Shown here in pieces: positions 47,008 through 57,440 of a stretch of 64,000 bases of DNA. The notes beneath the pieces were generated by a model, which worked only from the letters and a program-made list of their open reading frames with translations, did not search any database and was not told where the DNA came from. Position 1 is the stretch's first letter, and the number at the start of each line of letters is the position of its first letter. The position numbers and the translations under genes are program-made. This stretch comes from Methylomarinum vadi (GTDB lineage Bacteria > Pseudomonadota > Gammaproteobacteria > Methylococcales > Methylomonadaceae): assembly GCF_000733935.1 (NCBI RefSeq), contig NZ_JPON01000001.1, positions 2,969,501-3,033,500 on the forward strand, given 5' to 3'.

Positions 47008-47778
47008 TTATGCCTTGAGGCGACGGCAGACAAGGTGAACGTAGCGGCCCATGTCGCGATAGGTCGGCAGGCGGCAATAGCGGTATTCCAGATCGAACAG
47101 TTCGTTTCGGTCGCTATGGTCCAGAGCCTCTGGAGTTAAATAATCGTGAAATACGCGGATGCCGGTATGCCGTTGTATCTCGAAGCCGGCTTGTTCCAAT
47201 AACGCGATGACTTCATGGGGATATTGCGGGTTGGGCGGTGTCAGTTTATTGCCTTGTCCCATGTAGCTGTCGTTCAAAAGGTTTTTCAGCCGCCAGCCGC
47301 CTTTTAAGGTGTTGCTGTAGACCATCGCGTTGCGGTTATAAAACAGCAACGACAAATAGCCGCCGACTTTTACCCGTTGCATGATCGTCCGCAAACTAGT
47401 CAGTGGGTCGGCCAGCCATTCCAGGACCGCATGTAGCATTACCAGGTCGAAGTCGAGCAATTCCGCCGCCAGCAACTGAGCCGAGCGGTGATGGAACTCG
47501 GCCTGCAAGCCCGCTCTGGCGAAATTTTCCTTGGCGCGCCACAACATCTTTTTCGAGACATCGCATAGCGTCAGTTGATGGCCTCGCTCGGCGAACCATA
47601 GGCCGATCTGGGCGAAGCCGCAGCCGGCATCCCAAATATTCAGCCGGTTTTTTTGCCGCAAGAACTCCAGGTCTTCCTTGACCAACTTTAATCGCCAGTC
47701 GCCCTTGGCCGTGGCATAGATTCTTCGTTCGAATTTGTCGATCAAACTATCGAAATTACGGTCTTTTTTCAGGGACAT
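47008..47778 (-). CDS. cmoM: tRNA 5-carboxymethoxyuridine methyltransferase CmoM
   Basis: CmoM (formerly SmtA) methylates 5-carboxymethoxyuridine at the wobble position of certain tRNAs. The 256-residue protein begins with the family-typical KKDRNFDSLIDKFERRIYAT, has the SAM-binding motif NIWDAGCGFAQIGLWFAERG and the motifs MLHAVLEWLADP and GIRVFHDYL, and ends GRYVHLVCRR. All agree with E. coli CmoM. Length is normal. Confidence 0.92.
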   Translation of the reverse strand: MSLKKDRNFDSLIDKFERRIYATAKGDWRLKLVKEDLEFLRQKNRLNIWDAGCGFAQIGLWFAERGHQLTLCDVSKKMLWRAKENFARAGLQAEFHHRSAQLLAAELLDFDLVMLHAVLEWLADPLTSLRTIMQRVKVGGYLSLLFYNRNAMVYSNTLKGGWRLKNLLNDSYMGQGNKLTPPNPQYPHEVIALLEQAGFEIQRHTGIRVFHDYLTPEALDHSDRNELFDLEYRYCRLPTYRDMGRYVHLVCRRLKA

Positions 47779-48079
47779 GAGCCTGCGCTTATTAAATGGT
47801 CGTGCAAGGGTTTATAAAAGTGAAAAACGATATGCATTTATAGCATATCTGAGGTGAACCATGTTTTGAGTCTACTTCAGTCGTTTAGATACACAGTGGC
47901 CTCAACGCAAGGATAGAGAACAGAAACGAATGTTATTTCGTTGTCGCTCTAGCGGACGAGTTTTTGTAGGCGCTGTTCTTATAGTGATAAGCTTACAGGC
48001 GGGATTTCTGAGAAGACATTACTTTTCAGATTCGGGCGGAATTTTTCGCCATTAATTGTTATTTCGCGAGGTGAAGGTT

Positions 48080-48529
48080 ATGAGAATCATTCAAAGTGCA
48101 TTGCTAATCGCGGCTACTTTAGCGCTTTCATCATCCAGCCATGCCGGCGGCCCTGGCGGTGCACGTGGCGGCGGTGGCGGGGGTGGTTCACGGATGGGGG
48201 GCGGTTTTTCCCAGCAACAGCAAGGGGCCGATCAGATGCGACAACGTCAGGAAAAACAAATTCGCGAAAGAATTCATCAAGAGCAGGGTAGCGGCCAGCA
48301 AATGCGGCAACAACAAGAGCGGCAAATCAGGGAAAGGATGGAGCAAGGTCAAGGCGAGATGCGGCAAATGCGAGAACAAAAGGAGCAGCAAATCAGGCAA
48401 GGCGTTGACGCGCCAGGAATGGAGCAAAGACAACAGCAAATGGAAAATATCCGCGAACGCACCGAAGGAAAAGCCAGGGAAGATGTTCCTGGCGCGCAAA
48501 AACGCTGGTGGTGGCCATTCGGGGAGTAA
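48080..48529 (+). CDS. Exported Gln/Arg/Glu-rich repetitive protein
   Basis: The precursor has a signal peptide (MRIIQSALLIAATLALSSSS, cut near SHAGG), a glycine-rich start and then a low-complexity stretch in which Q, R, E and M recur in units like RQRQEKQIRERI and QQQERQIRERM, likely a charged single helix. A GAGGTGAAGG sequence precedes the ATG at 48080; the frame is open eight codons further up. The function is unknown; it may be a periplasmic or surface structural protein. Confidence 0.65.
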   Translation: MRIIQSALLIAATLALSSSSHAGGPGGARGGGGGGGSRMGGGFSQQQQGADQMRQRQEKQIRERIHQEQGSGQQMRQQQERQIRERMEQGQGEMRQMREQKEQQIRQGVDAPGMEQRQQQMENIRERTEGKAREDVPGAQKRWWWPFGE

Positions 48530-49032
48530 AATAGTCGGGACTATCGCAACAAGGCATTTTGCCGCCAACACACTATGTTCGTATTCCCCTTCCGCCATGG
48601 ACGGTGGAAATGCGGATTTTGCAAGGCAGAAAATTGCTCCCGCATTTTCTGCCTTCGCGCCTTCCTTGACGGTCAGAGCAAAATCCGTTCTGCTGTCGAA
48701 TCCTCTGCTAACCTCCTTCTGCCGTCTTGGATAAATGCTCAAATTCGATGAGAGCAGGATAAAACGGTGTTTCTTGGTTGTCTAAAAAGCCAGTTACAGG
48801 CGGTTTAAATCAACCAATTGGAAGGGTGGATTTGAACCAATTTTATTTCCTCGCCCTATAGTTTCTATCCTTAGAGAGCTAGGAAATTTTACGTTTCGAT
48901 TTCCGTGATCGCTCGCAATACCTTGAATATCTGCGTCTGGCTTTAGACAGCCAGGTTAGTCGAGTTTTGTTTCATGTTATTGGTACGGGTTGTGCCTGCG
49001 TCTTTGTTTTAAACGTAAATGTACGATTGAAA
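48530..49032. other. Intergenic region with a REP-like palindrome
   Basis: No gene is seen. At about 48585-48612, TTCCGCCATGGACGGTGGAA forms a hairpin followed by ATGCGG, resembling the REP-like units around the RAYT gene at 4.2-4.8 kb. The rest is unremarkable. A TTG at 48967 could extend the next gene but has no ribosome-binding site. Confidence 0.5.
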
Positions 49033-50679
49033 ATGAGCGACCATGTCATAATGCGTAAGAGGATAAATACTCCTGCTTCCAATTTCAGTGATGCGATTGG
49101 CGCAGCGGCAAGAAAGTTGCTTAAACTCGTGGTCGTCGACGGCTTTGATATTTTTATTCCTTGGCTGATGATGACTACGGTCAATATTGCCTTCCATCAT
49201 TTGATTCCGTTGGATGAAACGCGCTACGCCGCCGTGGCATGGGAAATGTGGTATGGCCATGATTTTTTGGTTCCTCATCTTAATGGGGCGCCATACCATC
49301 ACAAGCCACCGTTATTGTTTTGGTTGTATGACGTCGGCTGGTCCCTGTTCGGCGTAAGTGAGCTGTGGTTGTTGCTGGTTGCACCGTTGTGCGGGTTGGT
49401 TAGCTTGTATCTTACCAGATATATGGCGGCGTTATTGTGGCCCGGCGATAGGAGAGCCATGCGGTTGGCGCCATGGCTATTGTTCGGCAGTTTGCTATGG
49501 GGAGCCTTCCTCAATAGTGCAATGTTCGATACCTTGCTTACCGCCTGTGTGTTGTTGGCGCTGTCGGGTTTGGTTAAGGCCGGGCGTGATTTGCACGGGC
49601 AATCCTGGATTTTGTTCGCATTGGGCTGCGGTTTGGGTCTATTGGCCAAGGGGCCGGTGGTGTTCGTGTCGACGCTGCCGCCGTTTTTAATGGGCGCGGT
49701 CTGGAGCGATGCCGCCAAAAGCCGCCCGACCCGCTGGTACCTTTATGGTCTTGCCGCCTTGGCCGGCGCTATCGGACTGGCGTTGTTGTGGGCAGTTCCG
49801 GCGATCCTCTCGGCCGGCAACGATTATGGCGCCACGCTGTTATGGCATCAAACGGTCGACCGGATTAGCAACAGTTTTGCCCATAAAAGGCCGATATGGT
49901 GGTATTTGGCGTTATCGCCGGTCCTGCTGTTTCCGTGGTTTTTTTGGCCTAGGGTCTGGCGCAGCCTAGGTCGCCATGAGCTGCTGCAAGAGGCTAGCTT
50001 TCGTTTTTGTTTGCTGTGGTTCGGCTCCGGCTTTATCGCATTTTCCTTGATTAGCGGCAAACAGGCTCATTATCTGATACCGCTGATGCCGGCCATGGCT
50101 TTATTGTTAACTCGCGTTCTCCCCAAGGAAGCGACGGCGGTAAAGCCGGGAGACTATTTACCCTTTTTGGTGATCGGCGTTTTCGCCTTGTTGCTGTTGA
50201 TTTTGCCTCAGTTACAGGAATTGAAATTGTATCATTGGCTGCGGCAGCGGGATCTATGGTGGGCAGTTACGCTGTTGCTGGTCGCCTTCTGTCCTATGAT
50301 GACGATGGCATATACGCGGTCCATCTCTCCTTATTTGCTGCCGGTGACCATGATTCTGGCGTTGATCAGCAGCTTGATGGGCTTTTTCAGTTCCACCGGC
50401 AATGCCTTTCATCTAAGGCAAGCGACGCAGTTATTGGAAAAGTATCGAGAAGCGGGTGATTCCCTAGCTTGGGCGGGGAAATACGACGGCCAGTTGCAAT
50501 TTTTGTTGCGTATGACCCAGCCGATGGCGGTAATCGACAAGTCGGCCGTCGACGATTGGCTTGCTTCTCACAGCAACGGGCATGTCGTTTCGGTTGAACG
50601 GCAGGATAAAAACGCTCATTGCAACGATTACTGGCAATATTATCGGGAAGATAAGTTGTGCATACGCTCACAAATTTGA
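49033..50679 (+). CDS. ArnT-like family 39 glycosyltransferase, integral membrane
   Basis: The protein has 548 residues and about twelve membrane segments. An early loop contains LDETRYAAVAWEMWYGHDF, then VPHLNGAPYHHKPPLLFWLY, which matches the DE(T)RY/KPPL pattern of ArnT-type lipid A aminoarabinose transferases and other PMT/GT39 enzymes that use polyprenyl-phosphate sugars. It likely adds a sugar to an envelope lipid or glycan. I chose the ATG at 49033; 49051 is also possible and the first conserved part is LKLVVVDGFDIFIPWL. No arn genes are adjacent. Confidence 0.82.
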   Translation: MSDHVIMRKRINTPASNFSDAIGAAARKLLKLVVVDGFDIFIPWLMMTTVNIAFHHLIPLDETRYAAVAWEMWYGHDFLVPHLNGAPYHHKPPLLFWLYDVGWSLFGVSELWLLLVAPLCGLVSLYLTRYMAALLWPGDRRAMRLAPWLLFGSLLWGAFLNSAMFDTLLTACVLLALSGLVKAGRDLHGQSWILFALGCGLGLLAKGPVVFVSTLPPFLMGAVWSDAAKSRPTRWYLYGLAALAGAIGLALLWAVPAILSAGNDYGATLLWHQTVDRISNSFAHKRPIWWYLALSPVLLFPWFFWPRVWRSLGRHELLQEASFRFCLLWFGSGFIAFSLISGKQAHYLIPLMPAMALLLTRVLPKEATAVKPGDYLPFLVIGVFALLLLILPQLQELKLYHWLRQRDLWWAVTLLLVAFCPMMTMAYTRSISPYLLPVTMILALISSLMGFFSSTGNAFHLRQATQLLEKYREAGDSLAWAGKYDGQLQFLLRMTQPMAVIDKSAVDDWLASHSNGHVVSVERQDKNAHCNDYWQYYREDKLCIRSQI

Positions 50680-50935
50680 AGAATCGTCGAGCAACTGATT
50701 CCGGCAATCTTGTTGCCTTGAATTGTACGAGAGAACCTGAGAAACCGGCCGTTACGTCAATCTAGCCGAACGAAGCTTCCGCTTATTATAGGTTTTGCGC
50801 TATCGTATGGACGAAGTAAACGCAACGATTATTCGGCCGCAGGTGACGCAATCAAAAATGACAATGTTATCTCCCGTTCGCGCAAAGTCGCTCAATAGTA
50901 CGAATGTTCGAAACGATGAGGAGGCGTAGGGGGAG

Positions 50936-52198
50936 ATGCAATTTTACCATCTAATTCCTCCTCTGTTGACGCAGTTTCTGGTGACAGCGGCGTTTGCGTT
51001 TGTCGTCGGACTCGAGTTCCGCCGTTATAAACAAATCAACAATTATATTCACCATTTCGGCAGCGCCCGGACCTTCGTACTGATCGGCATAATGGGATTT
51101 TTGCTGTTTGAACTCGACAACAGCCGATTGCTGTATCTCGGCGGGTTCGTCTCGTTGACAGGGTTGCTGGCAATGTATTACTGGCGCCTTTCAGCGGAAG
51201 GCATGTTTTCGCTGTTCAGTGTTTTAATGGCATTGCTGGTTTATTTGCTCGGCCCGATCAGTTTGTCGATGCCGAGCTGGTTTCTGGTGCTGTTTGTTGT
51301 CCTCCTAGTTTTGATTCTTGGCGAGAAACCGCTGATTCATAAGATATCGGATCGTCTGGATAACGAGGAAATATTAACCTTAGCCAAGTTTCTGATTCTT
51401 TCCGGCGTGATACTGCCGCTGCTGCCGGACCGGGTCATCGCTCCGATGTTGCCGGTCAGCTATTACAAGATTTGGTTGGCGGTAATCATCGTTTCCGGAT
51501 TTTCTTATTTGAGTTACCTGATCAATGCCTATTTTTACCGGAGTCGAAGTTTGTTGATTACCGGTATACTGGCCGGCCTTTACTCCAGCACGGCCGCAAC
51601 GGTTGTTATCGCACGGCGTTCTCGAGGAACGGCGAATGCCGGCTCAATTGTCTCGTCGGCAATCATATTGGCGACGATCATGATGTACGCCCGATTGCTG
51701 GTCATTATTTTTCTGTTCGACCGGGCCGCCGGGTTTCAGTTGTTGTTGCCGTTTTTAACGGTGATGGGTGTTTCGTTAATCGCGGTATTAGTTCTGTTGA
51801 AGACCAGTCATCGGAAATCCTCGATTCACAATACCGACATCATCGAACATCCTCTCGAACTAACGACAGCGCTGTTATTTGCCTTATTGTTCGTGCTGTT
51901 CACCTGGCTTACGCATACGGTAACCAGCCGTTTCGGCAGTCACGGTTTGAACTTCTTGGCCGTGGTGGTTGGCTTTACCGATATTGACCCGTTCATCCTA
52001 TCCTTGCTCAGCGGCAAATTTAGCGTTGCCGAGCCAGCGCTAGTGGCGGCGGTGATTCTTGCCAGCGGTAGCAATAATTTGCTGAAGGCAGCGTATGCGA
52101 TAGGGCTGGCCAGAAATCGTTCGGTTCTACCCGGCACCGCTTGGTTGTTATTCCTGTTTGTTGCTTCCATCATTTATGCGTTACATTGGCTTACGTAA
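50936..52198 (+). CDS. MgtC/SapB N-terminal and DUF4010 membrane protein
   Basis: The 420-residue membrane protein has an MgtC/SapB-like first part (AFAFVVGLEFRRYKQINNYI, then SARTFVLIGIMGFLLFELD) and a DUF4010 second part (ILAGLYSSTAATVVIARRSR, VVGFTDIDPFILSL, VILASGSNNLLKAAYA). The function is unknown; DUF4010 proteins are thought to be transporters. AGGGGGAG just before the ATG supports the start. It is followed by a small membrane protein gene 28 bases downstream. Confidence 0.88.
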   Translation: MQFYHLIPPLLTQFLVTAAFAFVVGLEFRRYKQINNYIHHFGSARTFVLIGIMGFLLFELDNSRLLYLGGFVSLTGLLAMYYWRLSAEGMFSLFSVLMALLVYLLGPISLSMPSWFLVLFVVLLVLILGEKPLIHKISDRLDNEEILTLAKFLILSGVILPLLPDRVIAPMLPVSYYKIWLAVIIVSGFSYLSYLINAYFYRSRSLLITGILAGLYSSTAATVVIARRSRGTANAGSIVSSAIILATIMMYARLLVIIFLFDRAAGFQLLLPFLTVMGVSLIAVLVLLKTSHRKSSIHNTDIIEHPLELTTALLFALLFVLFTWLTHTVTSRFGSHGLNFLAVVVGFTDIDPFILSLLSGKFSVAEPALVAAVILASGSNNLLKAAYAIGLARNRSVLPGTAWLLFLFVASIIYALHWLT

Positions 52199-52225
52199 CG
52201 GCAAAGATCGACAGGAGCAAGGCAC

Positions 52226-52576
52226 ATGAAACCCACCAATAGACATTTAATCGCCAAGATTTTAGCGCTCGGTATATTAACCGCGGTACTGGTTTATTTA
52301 TTTCATCCCGGTGTAGGGCAATTCAGTATGATCATCAATGGCGAACCGGTTGCGGAGCCCTGGGTAGGGTTGGCAGCGATTCCGACCATGCTGCTGGTAT
52401 TGGCGTTCAGCGTCATGCTTGTGTTCCTATTGTTTGTCGGCGTCGGCTTGTTTTTCTTCGTTACCGCCTTGCTGTTCGCTGTTCTCGGCGTGATGTTGGT
52501 GGCGCCTTATTTCTGGCCGGTACTGCTCATTATTTTTCTGGTGGTTGCGCTGATGTCGGTCGGCAACGGCGACTAG
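52226..52576 (+). CDS. Small membrane protein of unknown function
   Basis: The 116-residue product has an N-terminal membrane segment (about 10-26) and a long hydrophobic C-terminal part (about 48-112) that probably makes two or three more. A ribosome-binding site (CAGGAG) precedes the ATG. It is probably cotranscribed with the DUF4010 gene. No family is recognised. Confidence 0.65.
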   Translation: MKPTNRHLIAKILALGILTAVLVYLFHPGVGQFSMIINGEPVAEPWVGLAAIPTMLLVLAFSVMLVFLLFVGVGLFFFVTALLFAVLGVMLVAPYFWPVLLIIFLVVALMSVGNGD

Positions 52577-52607
52577 CGTTAAATCCGGTCGCGCAACGCG
52601 GAACGTA

Positions 52608-52928
52608 TTAATGCGGCGGCAGCCGCATTTGCACAGCCAGGTCGTGCATAATCCATAGGGTTCCTCCCACCATGATGAAGATGACGAGTAGTGTGAATAA
52701 CACGGCTATTAGCCTCAATCGCGGCTTGGAATCCAGGTGTAGGAAAAAATGTAAATGAACCATGATCTGACATACCGCCAGCATGGCGATTGCCGTGATG
52801 ATCGCATCGCGGGGAAGGGGGGCGAATTCGATCAGGCCGAAGGCTAGGATGGTCAGTAGCAAGGCCAGCGCGAAACCGGTCAGATAGCCGGTAAGTTTAG
52901 GCGACGGTTGGGCCGGGTTAGCGTTCAT
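52608..52928 (-). CDS. cyoD: Cytochrome bo3 ubiquinol oxidase subunit IV
   Basis: This is the last gene of the leftward cyoABCD operon. The 106-residue protein has three membrane segments with the family pattern LTGYLTGFALALLLTILAFG, then CQIMVHLHFFLHLDSK, then FTLLVIFIMVGGTLWIMHDL. Subunit IV supports assembly of the oxidase. It directly follows cyoC. Confidence 0.95.
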   Translation of the reverse strand: MNANPAQPSPKLTGYLTGFALALLLTILAFGLIEFAPLPRDAIITAIAMLAVCQIMVHLHFFLHLDSKPRLRLIAVLFTLLVIFIMVGGTLWIMHDLAVQMRLPPH

Positions 52929-53549
52929 TCACACGACTCCCATCAAGTAGACCACGGAAAAAATCACGACCCAGACCAGATCCAGAAAATGCCAGAACAG
53001 GCTGAAACGAAACAGCCGGGAACGGACCTGCGCCGATAAACCGTAAAGTTCGATCTGCGGTATCATCGCCAATAACCAGATCAAGCCGATGCCGACATGC
53101 AAGCCATGAGTGCCGACCAGGGTAAAAAAGGCGGACAAAAAGCCGCTTCGCGTCGGCCCGGCACCTTGGGCGATCAGCTTGCCGAATTCGTTGACCTCCA
53201 TTAACACGAACGCTCCGCCCAGTAGCAATGTCAGCAGCAACCACAGCAACACCCATTTTTCATTGTCCTTGACCATCGCCAGCATGGTCAAACCGCAAGT
53301 CAGCGTGCTGAATAATAACAGTAGCGTTTCGACGAAGGCATTGCTCAGGTCGAACAATTCCTTGCCGCCGGGACCGCCGGCAAAGTTTTGGCTCATGTCC
53401 GCATAGGTTGCGAACAGCAAGGTGAAGATAACGGCATCGCTCAGTAAATAAATCCAGAACCCCAATTCCTTGGCCGATGCGGAAGCGTCGGCCGGATTGG
53501 TGATGATGTCGTTATGATGAAAACTAGTTAGATCCGGCATGATCAGCAA
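52929..53549 (-). CDS. cyoC: Cytochrome bo3 ubiquinol oxidase subunit III
   Basis: The 206-residue protein has five membrane segments and the CyoC pattern: [37 protein letters not shown], then [20 protein letters not shown] and [17 protein letters not shown]. It overlaps cyoB by seven bases. It is a structural subunit of the heme-copper quinol oxidase. Confidence 0.96.
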   Translation of the reverse strand: MLIMPDLTSFHHNDIITNPADASASAKELGFWIYLLSDAVIFTLLFATYADMSQNFAGGPGGKELFDLSNAFVETLLLLFSTLTCGLTMLAMVKDNEKWVLLWLLLTLLLGGAFVLMEVNEFGKLIAQGAGPTRSGFLSAFFTLVGTHGLHVGIGLIWLLAMIPQIELYGLSAQVRSRLFRFSLFWHFLDLVWVVIFSVVYLMGVV

Positions 53550-55567
53550 CCTTTTGGCGCATTGATTGGCGGAGAGTTTGCCTTGGAAAGTTTTTGTGCA
53601 AGCTGTAGTTGTTGGAAACGGTTTTCCTCGATGCGTTTTATTTCCTCAGCCGGAATGCGGTACTCGCAATTCTCGTCGAAGGCACGGGCTATGAGAGCGA
53701 CCACCATCGACAGGGCCGCTGTCACGGCCAGCCACCAGATATGCCAGACCATCGCGAAACCGAACAGTAGTGACAGTCCGCCGAAGACGATGCCGATGGC
53801 GCTGTTCTTGGGCAGATGAATATCGTAATAATGCGCCGGTTTGCGATAGGCCGTATGATTTTGCTTCATGGCCGTGAACGCATCGGTGCCGTCGACTTCA
53901 GGAATCACGGCGAAGTTATAAACCGGCGGCGGCGAGGAAGTCGCCCATTCCAGGTTGCGGCCGTCCCAGGGGTCGCCGGTCAGGTCGGCCAGCTCATGCC
54001 GTTTGCGGAGGCTGATCGCCAACTGGACGAGCAGGCAGCCGATGCCGAGCGCTATCAGCAGCGCGCCGATGGCCGCGACGATCAATAGCGGTTGCCATTC
54101 CGGGTTGCCGTAATGTTGCATCCGCCGCGGCATGCCCATTAGTCCCAGCGCATAGAGCGGCATGAAGGCCAGGTAGAAGCCGACCAGCCAGTTCCAGAAG
54201 GCCAGTTTGCCCCAACGTTCGTCGAGGCGAAAGCCGAAAACTTTGGGAAACCAATAGTGATAGCCCGCCAGGTAACCGAACAGGGCGCCCGGGATCAGCA
54301 TGTTGTGAAAATGGGCGACCAGGAATTCGCTGTTGTGCATCATGAAATCGACCGGAGGCACGGCAAGCAGCACGCCGGCCGCCCCGCCGATTGCGAAGGT
54401 CGGCAAGAAGGCCAGGGTCCACAACATCGGCGTGGAGAAACGGATGCGGCCCCGATACAGGGTAAACAGCCAATCGAAGATCTTGACGCCGGTGGGCACC
54501 GCGATGATCATCGTCGCGATGCCGAACGCGGCATTGACGTTGGCGCTGGCGCCCATCGTGAAGAAATGGTGCAGCCAGACGGTAAAGGACAGCAACGTGA
54601 TGGCCAGCGTGGCGTAGACCAGCGACGCATAACCGAACAGCTTTTTCCCGGAGAACGTTGAAATCACTTCGGAAAAAATGCCGAAGGCGGGCAGGATCAC
54701 GATATACACTTCCGGATGGCCCCAGATCCAAAACAAGTTAACGTAGTTCATCATGTCGCCGCCGAGGCCGTTGCTGAAAAAATGCATGCCCAAATATCGG
54801 TCCAGGCCGAGCAGGGCGGTGGCCACGGTCAAGGCGGGAAAGGCCAGCACGATCAGCATGCTGGTGCACAAAGCGGTCCAACTGAACAACGGCATCTGCA
54901 TCAGCGTCATGCCCGGGGCCCGGTCCAGCAAAATCGTGACGAGAAAATTAATGCCGGTCATCGTCGAGGCGGCACCGCTCAACATCAACACCCAGATCCA
55001 GTAATCGACGCCGACGCCGGGACTGAATTCTGTTTCGGAATAAGGCGGATATCCGCTCCAGCCGGCCGTCGAGAATTCGCCGACGGCCAGCGACAGCATC
55101 ATCAGAATGGCGGCGGCCACGGTCATCCACAGGCTTAGGGAATTCATGAAAGGGAAGGCGACGTCGCGTTTGCCGAGTTGCAACGGCACGAGGATATTCA
55201 TCAGGCCGGTCAGAAATGGCATCGCCATCAATATGATCATGATCGTGCCGTGGGCGCTGAAGATTTGGTCGTAATGATGGGGCGGCAGAAACCCTTGCTC
55301 GTTGCCGACCGCCAGGGCCTGTTGGCTGCGCATCATGAGGGCGTCGGCGAAGCCTCTTAGCAGCATGATCAAGGCCAGTGTAATGTACATGACGCCGATT
55401 TTCTTATGGTCCAGACTGGTTAGCCAATGTTTCCACAAGTAGTGCCACTTTTGAAAATAGGTAATCAACGCGGCCACGGCCAGTGCTCCCAGCAACATCA
55501 TGGCGACCGCCGTCATGATGATCGGTTGGTCGAAAGGGATGGCTTGCAGGCTGAGCTTACCGAACAT
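53543..55567 (-). CDS. cyoB: Cytochrome bo3 ubiquinol oxidase subunit I
   Basis: This is the catalytic proton-pumping subunit (674 residues). The heme and copper ligands are seen in [12 protein letters not shown] (low-spin heme His), [17 protein letters not shown] (CuB His and cross-linked Tyr), [10 protein letters not shown] (two CuB His) and [12 protein letters not shown] (two heme His). The N-terminal [15 protein letters not shown] part and the long C-terminal extension fit CyoB rather than cytochrome c oxidase. It overlaps cyoA by 11 bases. Confidence 0.97.
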   Translation of the reverse strand: MFGKLSLQAIPFDQPIIMTAVAMMLLGALAVAALITYFQKWHYLWKHWLTSLDHKKIGVMYITLALIMLLRGFADALMMRSQQALAVGNEQGFLPPHHYDQIFSAHGTIMIILMAMPFLTGLMNILVPLQLGKRDVAFPFMNSLSLWMTVAAAILMMLSLAVGEFSTAGWSGYPPYSETEFSPGVGVDYWIWVLMLSGAASTMTGINFLVTILLDRAPGMTLMQMPLFSWTALCTSMLIVLAFPALTVATALLGLDRYLGMHFFSNGLGGDMMNYVNLFWIWGHPEVYIVILPAFGIFSEVISTFSGKKLFGYASLVYATLAITLLSFTVWLHHFFTMGASANVNAAFGIATMIIAVPTGVKIFDWLFTLYRGRIRFSTPMLWTLAFLPTFAIGGAAGVLLAVPPVDFMMHNSEFLVAHFHNMLIPGALFGYLAGYHYWFPKVFGFRLDERWGKLAFWNWLVGFYLAFMPLYALGLMGMPRRMQHYGNPEWQPLLIVAAIGALLIALGIGCLLVQLAISLRKRHELADLTGDPWDGRNLEWATSSPPPVYNFAVIPEVDGTDAFTAMKQNHTAYRKPAHYYDIHLPKNSAIGIVFGGLSLLFGFAMVWHIWWLAVTAALSMVVALIARAFDENCEYRIPAEEIKRIEENRFQQLQLAQKLSKANSPPINAPKGC

Positions 55568-56483
55568 TTGGGCGTGCTCCGTATCGGTTGTCGGAGGAGG
55601 GAAGCGCGTTTGATTTCGCCGTCTTGAAGGCGGCGATGACGTGTTCGAATAGACTAGGCGTTACCGAGCCATAATAAGAAACCGGATGACGGATGCTGGG
55701 TTGCGCCAGTTCGTCTAGACTGTCGCGGTCGAGATGCTGGGGCGAACGCTTCGCTTGTTCCACCCAGGCGTTGAAATCCTGTTTGCCGGTCGCCATGGCG
55801 AGGAAGTGTTGATAGGGAAACCCCCGGCCGCTGAATTGGGTGTTTTCGCCGAAATAATGGCCTGGTTTGTCGGCGATTAAATGCAGCTGCGTCTGCATAC
55901 CGGCCATCGCGTAGATTTGACCGCCCAGGCGCGGAATGAAAAAAGAATTCATGACGGTGGCGGAGGTGATTTTGAAATGGAGGGGGCGGCCGACTGGAAA
56001 ATACAACTCGTTGACCGCGGCAATATTCTGTTGCGGATATATGAACAACCATTTCCAATCCAACGCGACCACTTGGATTTCCAAGGGCGGCTTATCCGAC
56101 GGCAAGGGCTGGTAGGGATCGAGGCGGTGGGTGAAAATCCATGTCATGCCGGCCAAGACAGTGATGATCAAGCCGGGTACAAACCAGACCAGGCATTCCA
56201 GCCAAAAAGAGCGGTCCCACGCGGGAGCGTAAGGAGCCCGCCCGTTGCCGGCCCGGTATTTCCAGGCAAACCAGCCGGTCATCGCCAGCACGGGAATCAG
56301 TACCAGCGACATTAGGGCCACGGTCGTCCAAAACAACTCGTCTATATCGCGGGCTACCGGTCCGGATGGTTCGAGATCGATCAATTCCATACAATGGCCG
56401 GCGCCGAAGTTGACGAGGCAAGCGATGATAAGCGCAAGGCGGCTGTAAGCTAGCAACATGTTCTTGCGGCTTTTTAGGTACAT
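55557..56483 (-). CDS. cyoA: Cytochrome bo3 ubiquinol oxidase subunit II
   Basis: The subunit has an N-terminal signal with a possible lipobox Cys ([16 protein letters not shown]), two membrane helices and a periplasmic cupredoxin domain that contains [20 protein letters not shown]. The CuA ligands of cytochrome c oxidase are absent, as expected for a quinol oxidase. I chose the ATG giving MYLKSRKNM because GGAGG lies just upstream; a start five codons earlier is less likely. It is the first gene of the operon. Confidence 0.95.
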   Translation of the reverse strand: MYLKSRKNMLLAYSRLALIIACLVNFGAGHCMELIDLEPSGPVARDIDELFWTTVALMSLVLIPVLAMTGWFAWKYRAGNGRAPYAPAWDRSFWLECLVWFVPGLIITVLAGMTWIFTHRLDPYQPLPSDKPPLEIQVVALDWKWLFIYPQQNIAAVNELYFPVGRPLHFKITSATVMNSFFIPRLGGQIYAMAGMQTQLHLIADKPGHYFGENTQFSGRGFPYQHFLAMATGKQDFNAWVEQAKRSPQHLDRDSLDELAQPSIRHPVSYYGSVTPSLFEHVIAAFKTAKSNALPSSDNRYGARPNVR

Positions 56484-56546
56484 CGCTTGCCTCCACATTC
56501 GTTTCCTATCGCGATTTTGGCTTAACCCTGTAGCGGTTATTTCTTT

Positions 56547-56620
56547 AGGGAAGCGCCGAATAAATCCGGCCTGGATTTCTCAGAGCGCCCGGTTAAGAAA
56601 AATGCGATTTGCCTTAACCC
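56547..56620 (+). repeat. Dispersed repeat of about 70 bp, copy B
   Basis: Matches the segment at 32850-32919 over its length with scattered differences; see that entry. It lies upstream of cyoA, which reads the other way, so it is part of or near the cyo promoter region. Confidence 0.65.
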
Positions 56621-56734
56621 TACAAATACTGAATTACTCTGCATTTCCTAAGAATTATCGCGCTTTGTTCAGTTTGAACGATTCCCTGTCTGCATTCGTT
56701 CTTGTCTAATTCGATTGGAATCAAACCGGTATGT

Positions 56735-57361
56735 TCATTTATCGTTAAGCAGCGGTTTGATTTCGTTTTCAAAATCATCGTCCGGAAGCTCGTCTATATG
56801 TCCCGGAAGAGGTAACTGCTCTTCCTCGGCTGGGGTAGCCGAGCTTTTTTTCTGCCCTGGCCCGGAAGCTTGTTCAGGCGTAGTTTTGTCGACCGACATA
56901 TCTCGAATCGTGCCATCGTCGAAGATTTTTAAATTGACCGGCTGGCCCTCCTTGTTACCCTGCAGTAAAAAATGACGGGTTTGCACGATTTCGACTTCAT
57001 TGACCTTGAGGCCGGGATATTGTCGATTGATCTCTTGCATGATTGGAAACGGAATTTTGAAAACCGGTACTTCCTTGCTTATTTTCATGATCTCGCCGTC
57101 GGTAGCGACGGTCATGGACATGTCGGTAAACTCTTTGTTACCGACAGTTTTGTCGCTGGTGATTTCGAACTTTATATGGCCGTCATCGTTCACTTGTTCT
57201 ATCTTGGTAATGTTATCCGTTTTGATGAAGTTGGAGACGGTGGCGCGAACCGATTCCGGCATCGCCTCGAATTTGATGTCGTTGCGTTCCTCCTTGGCGA
57301 ATGCCACCGTGGCTGCCGACGCTAAACTAATCATTAATAAACCATAGTGAAGATTCTTCAT
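56735..57361 (-). CDS. Exported PepSY-like protein of unknown function
   Basis: The 208-residue precursor has a signal peptide (YGLLMISLASAATVAFA). The mature part resembles two PepSY-like units, one around FEAMPESVRATVSNFIKTDN and the other around FPIMQEINRQYPGLKVNEVE, followed by a low-complexity tail rich in Pro, Gln and acidic residues. PepSY domains are found in inhibitors or accessory proteins of the periplasm. No partner gene is near. Confidence 0.7.
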   Translation of the reverse strand: MKNLHYGLLMISLASAATVAFAKEERNDIKFEAMPESVRATVSNFIKTDNITKIEQVNDDGHIKFEITSDKTVGNKEFTDMSMTVATDGEIMKISKEVPVFKIPFPIMQEINRQYPGLKVNEVEIVQTRHFLLQGNKEGQPVNLKIFDDGTIRDMSVDKTTPEQASGPGQKKSSATPAEEEQLPLPGHIDELPDDDFENEIKPLLNDK

Positions 57362-57440
57362 TTATTTCTCCTGATTAAAATATGATGGCCTTTCGGGTAA
57401 ACGTTAAAATATTTTCATGGATGTTGTCGAGTAATCTAAA

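Noticed and set aside
48188-48742. Leu-rich minus-strand frame of 184 codons
   Set aside because: Its Leu-rich sequence is the reverse of Gln/Arg/Glu-rich codons of the exported protein on the plus strand.
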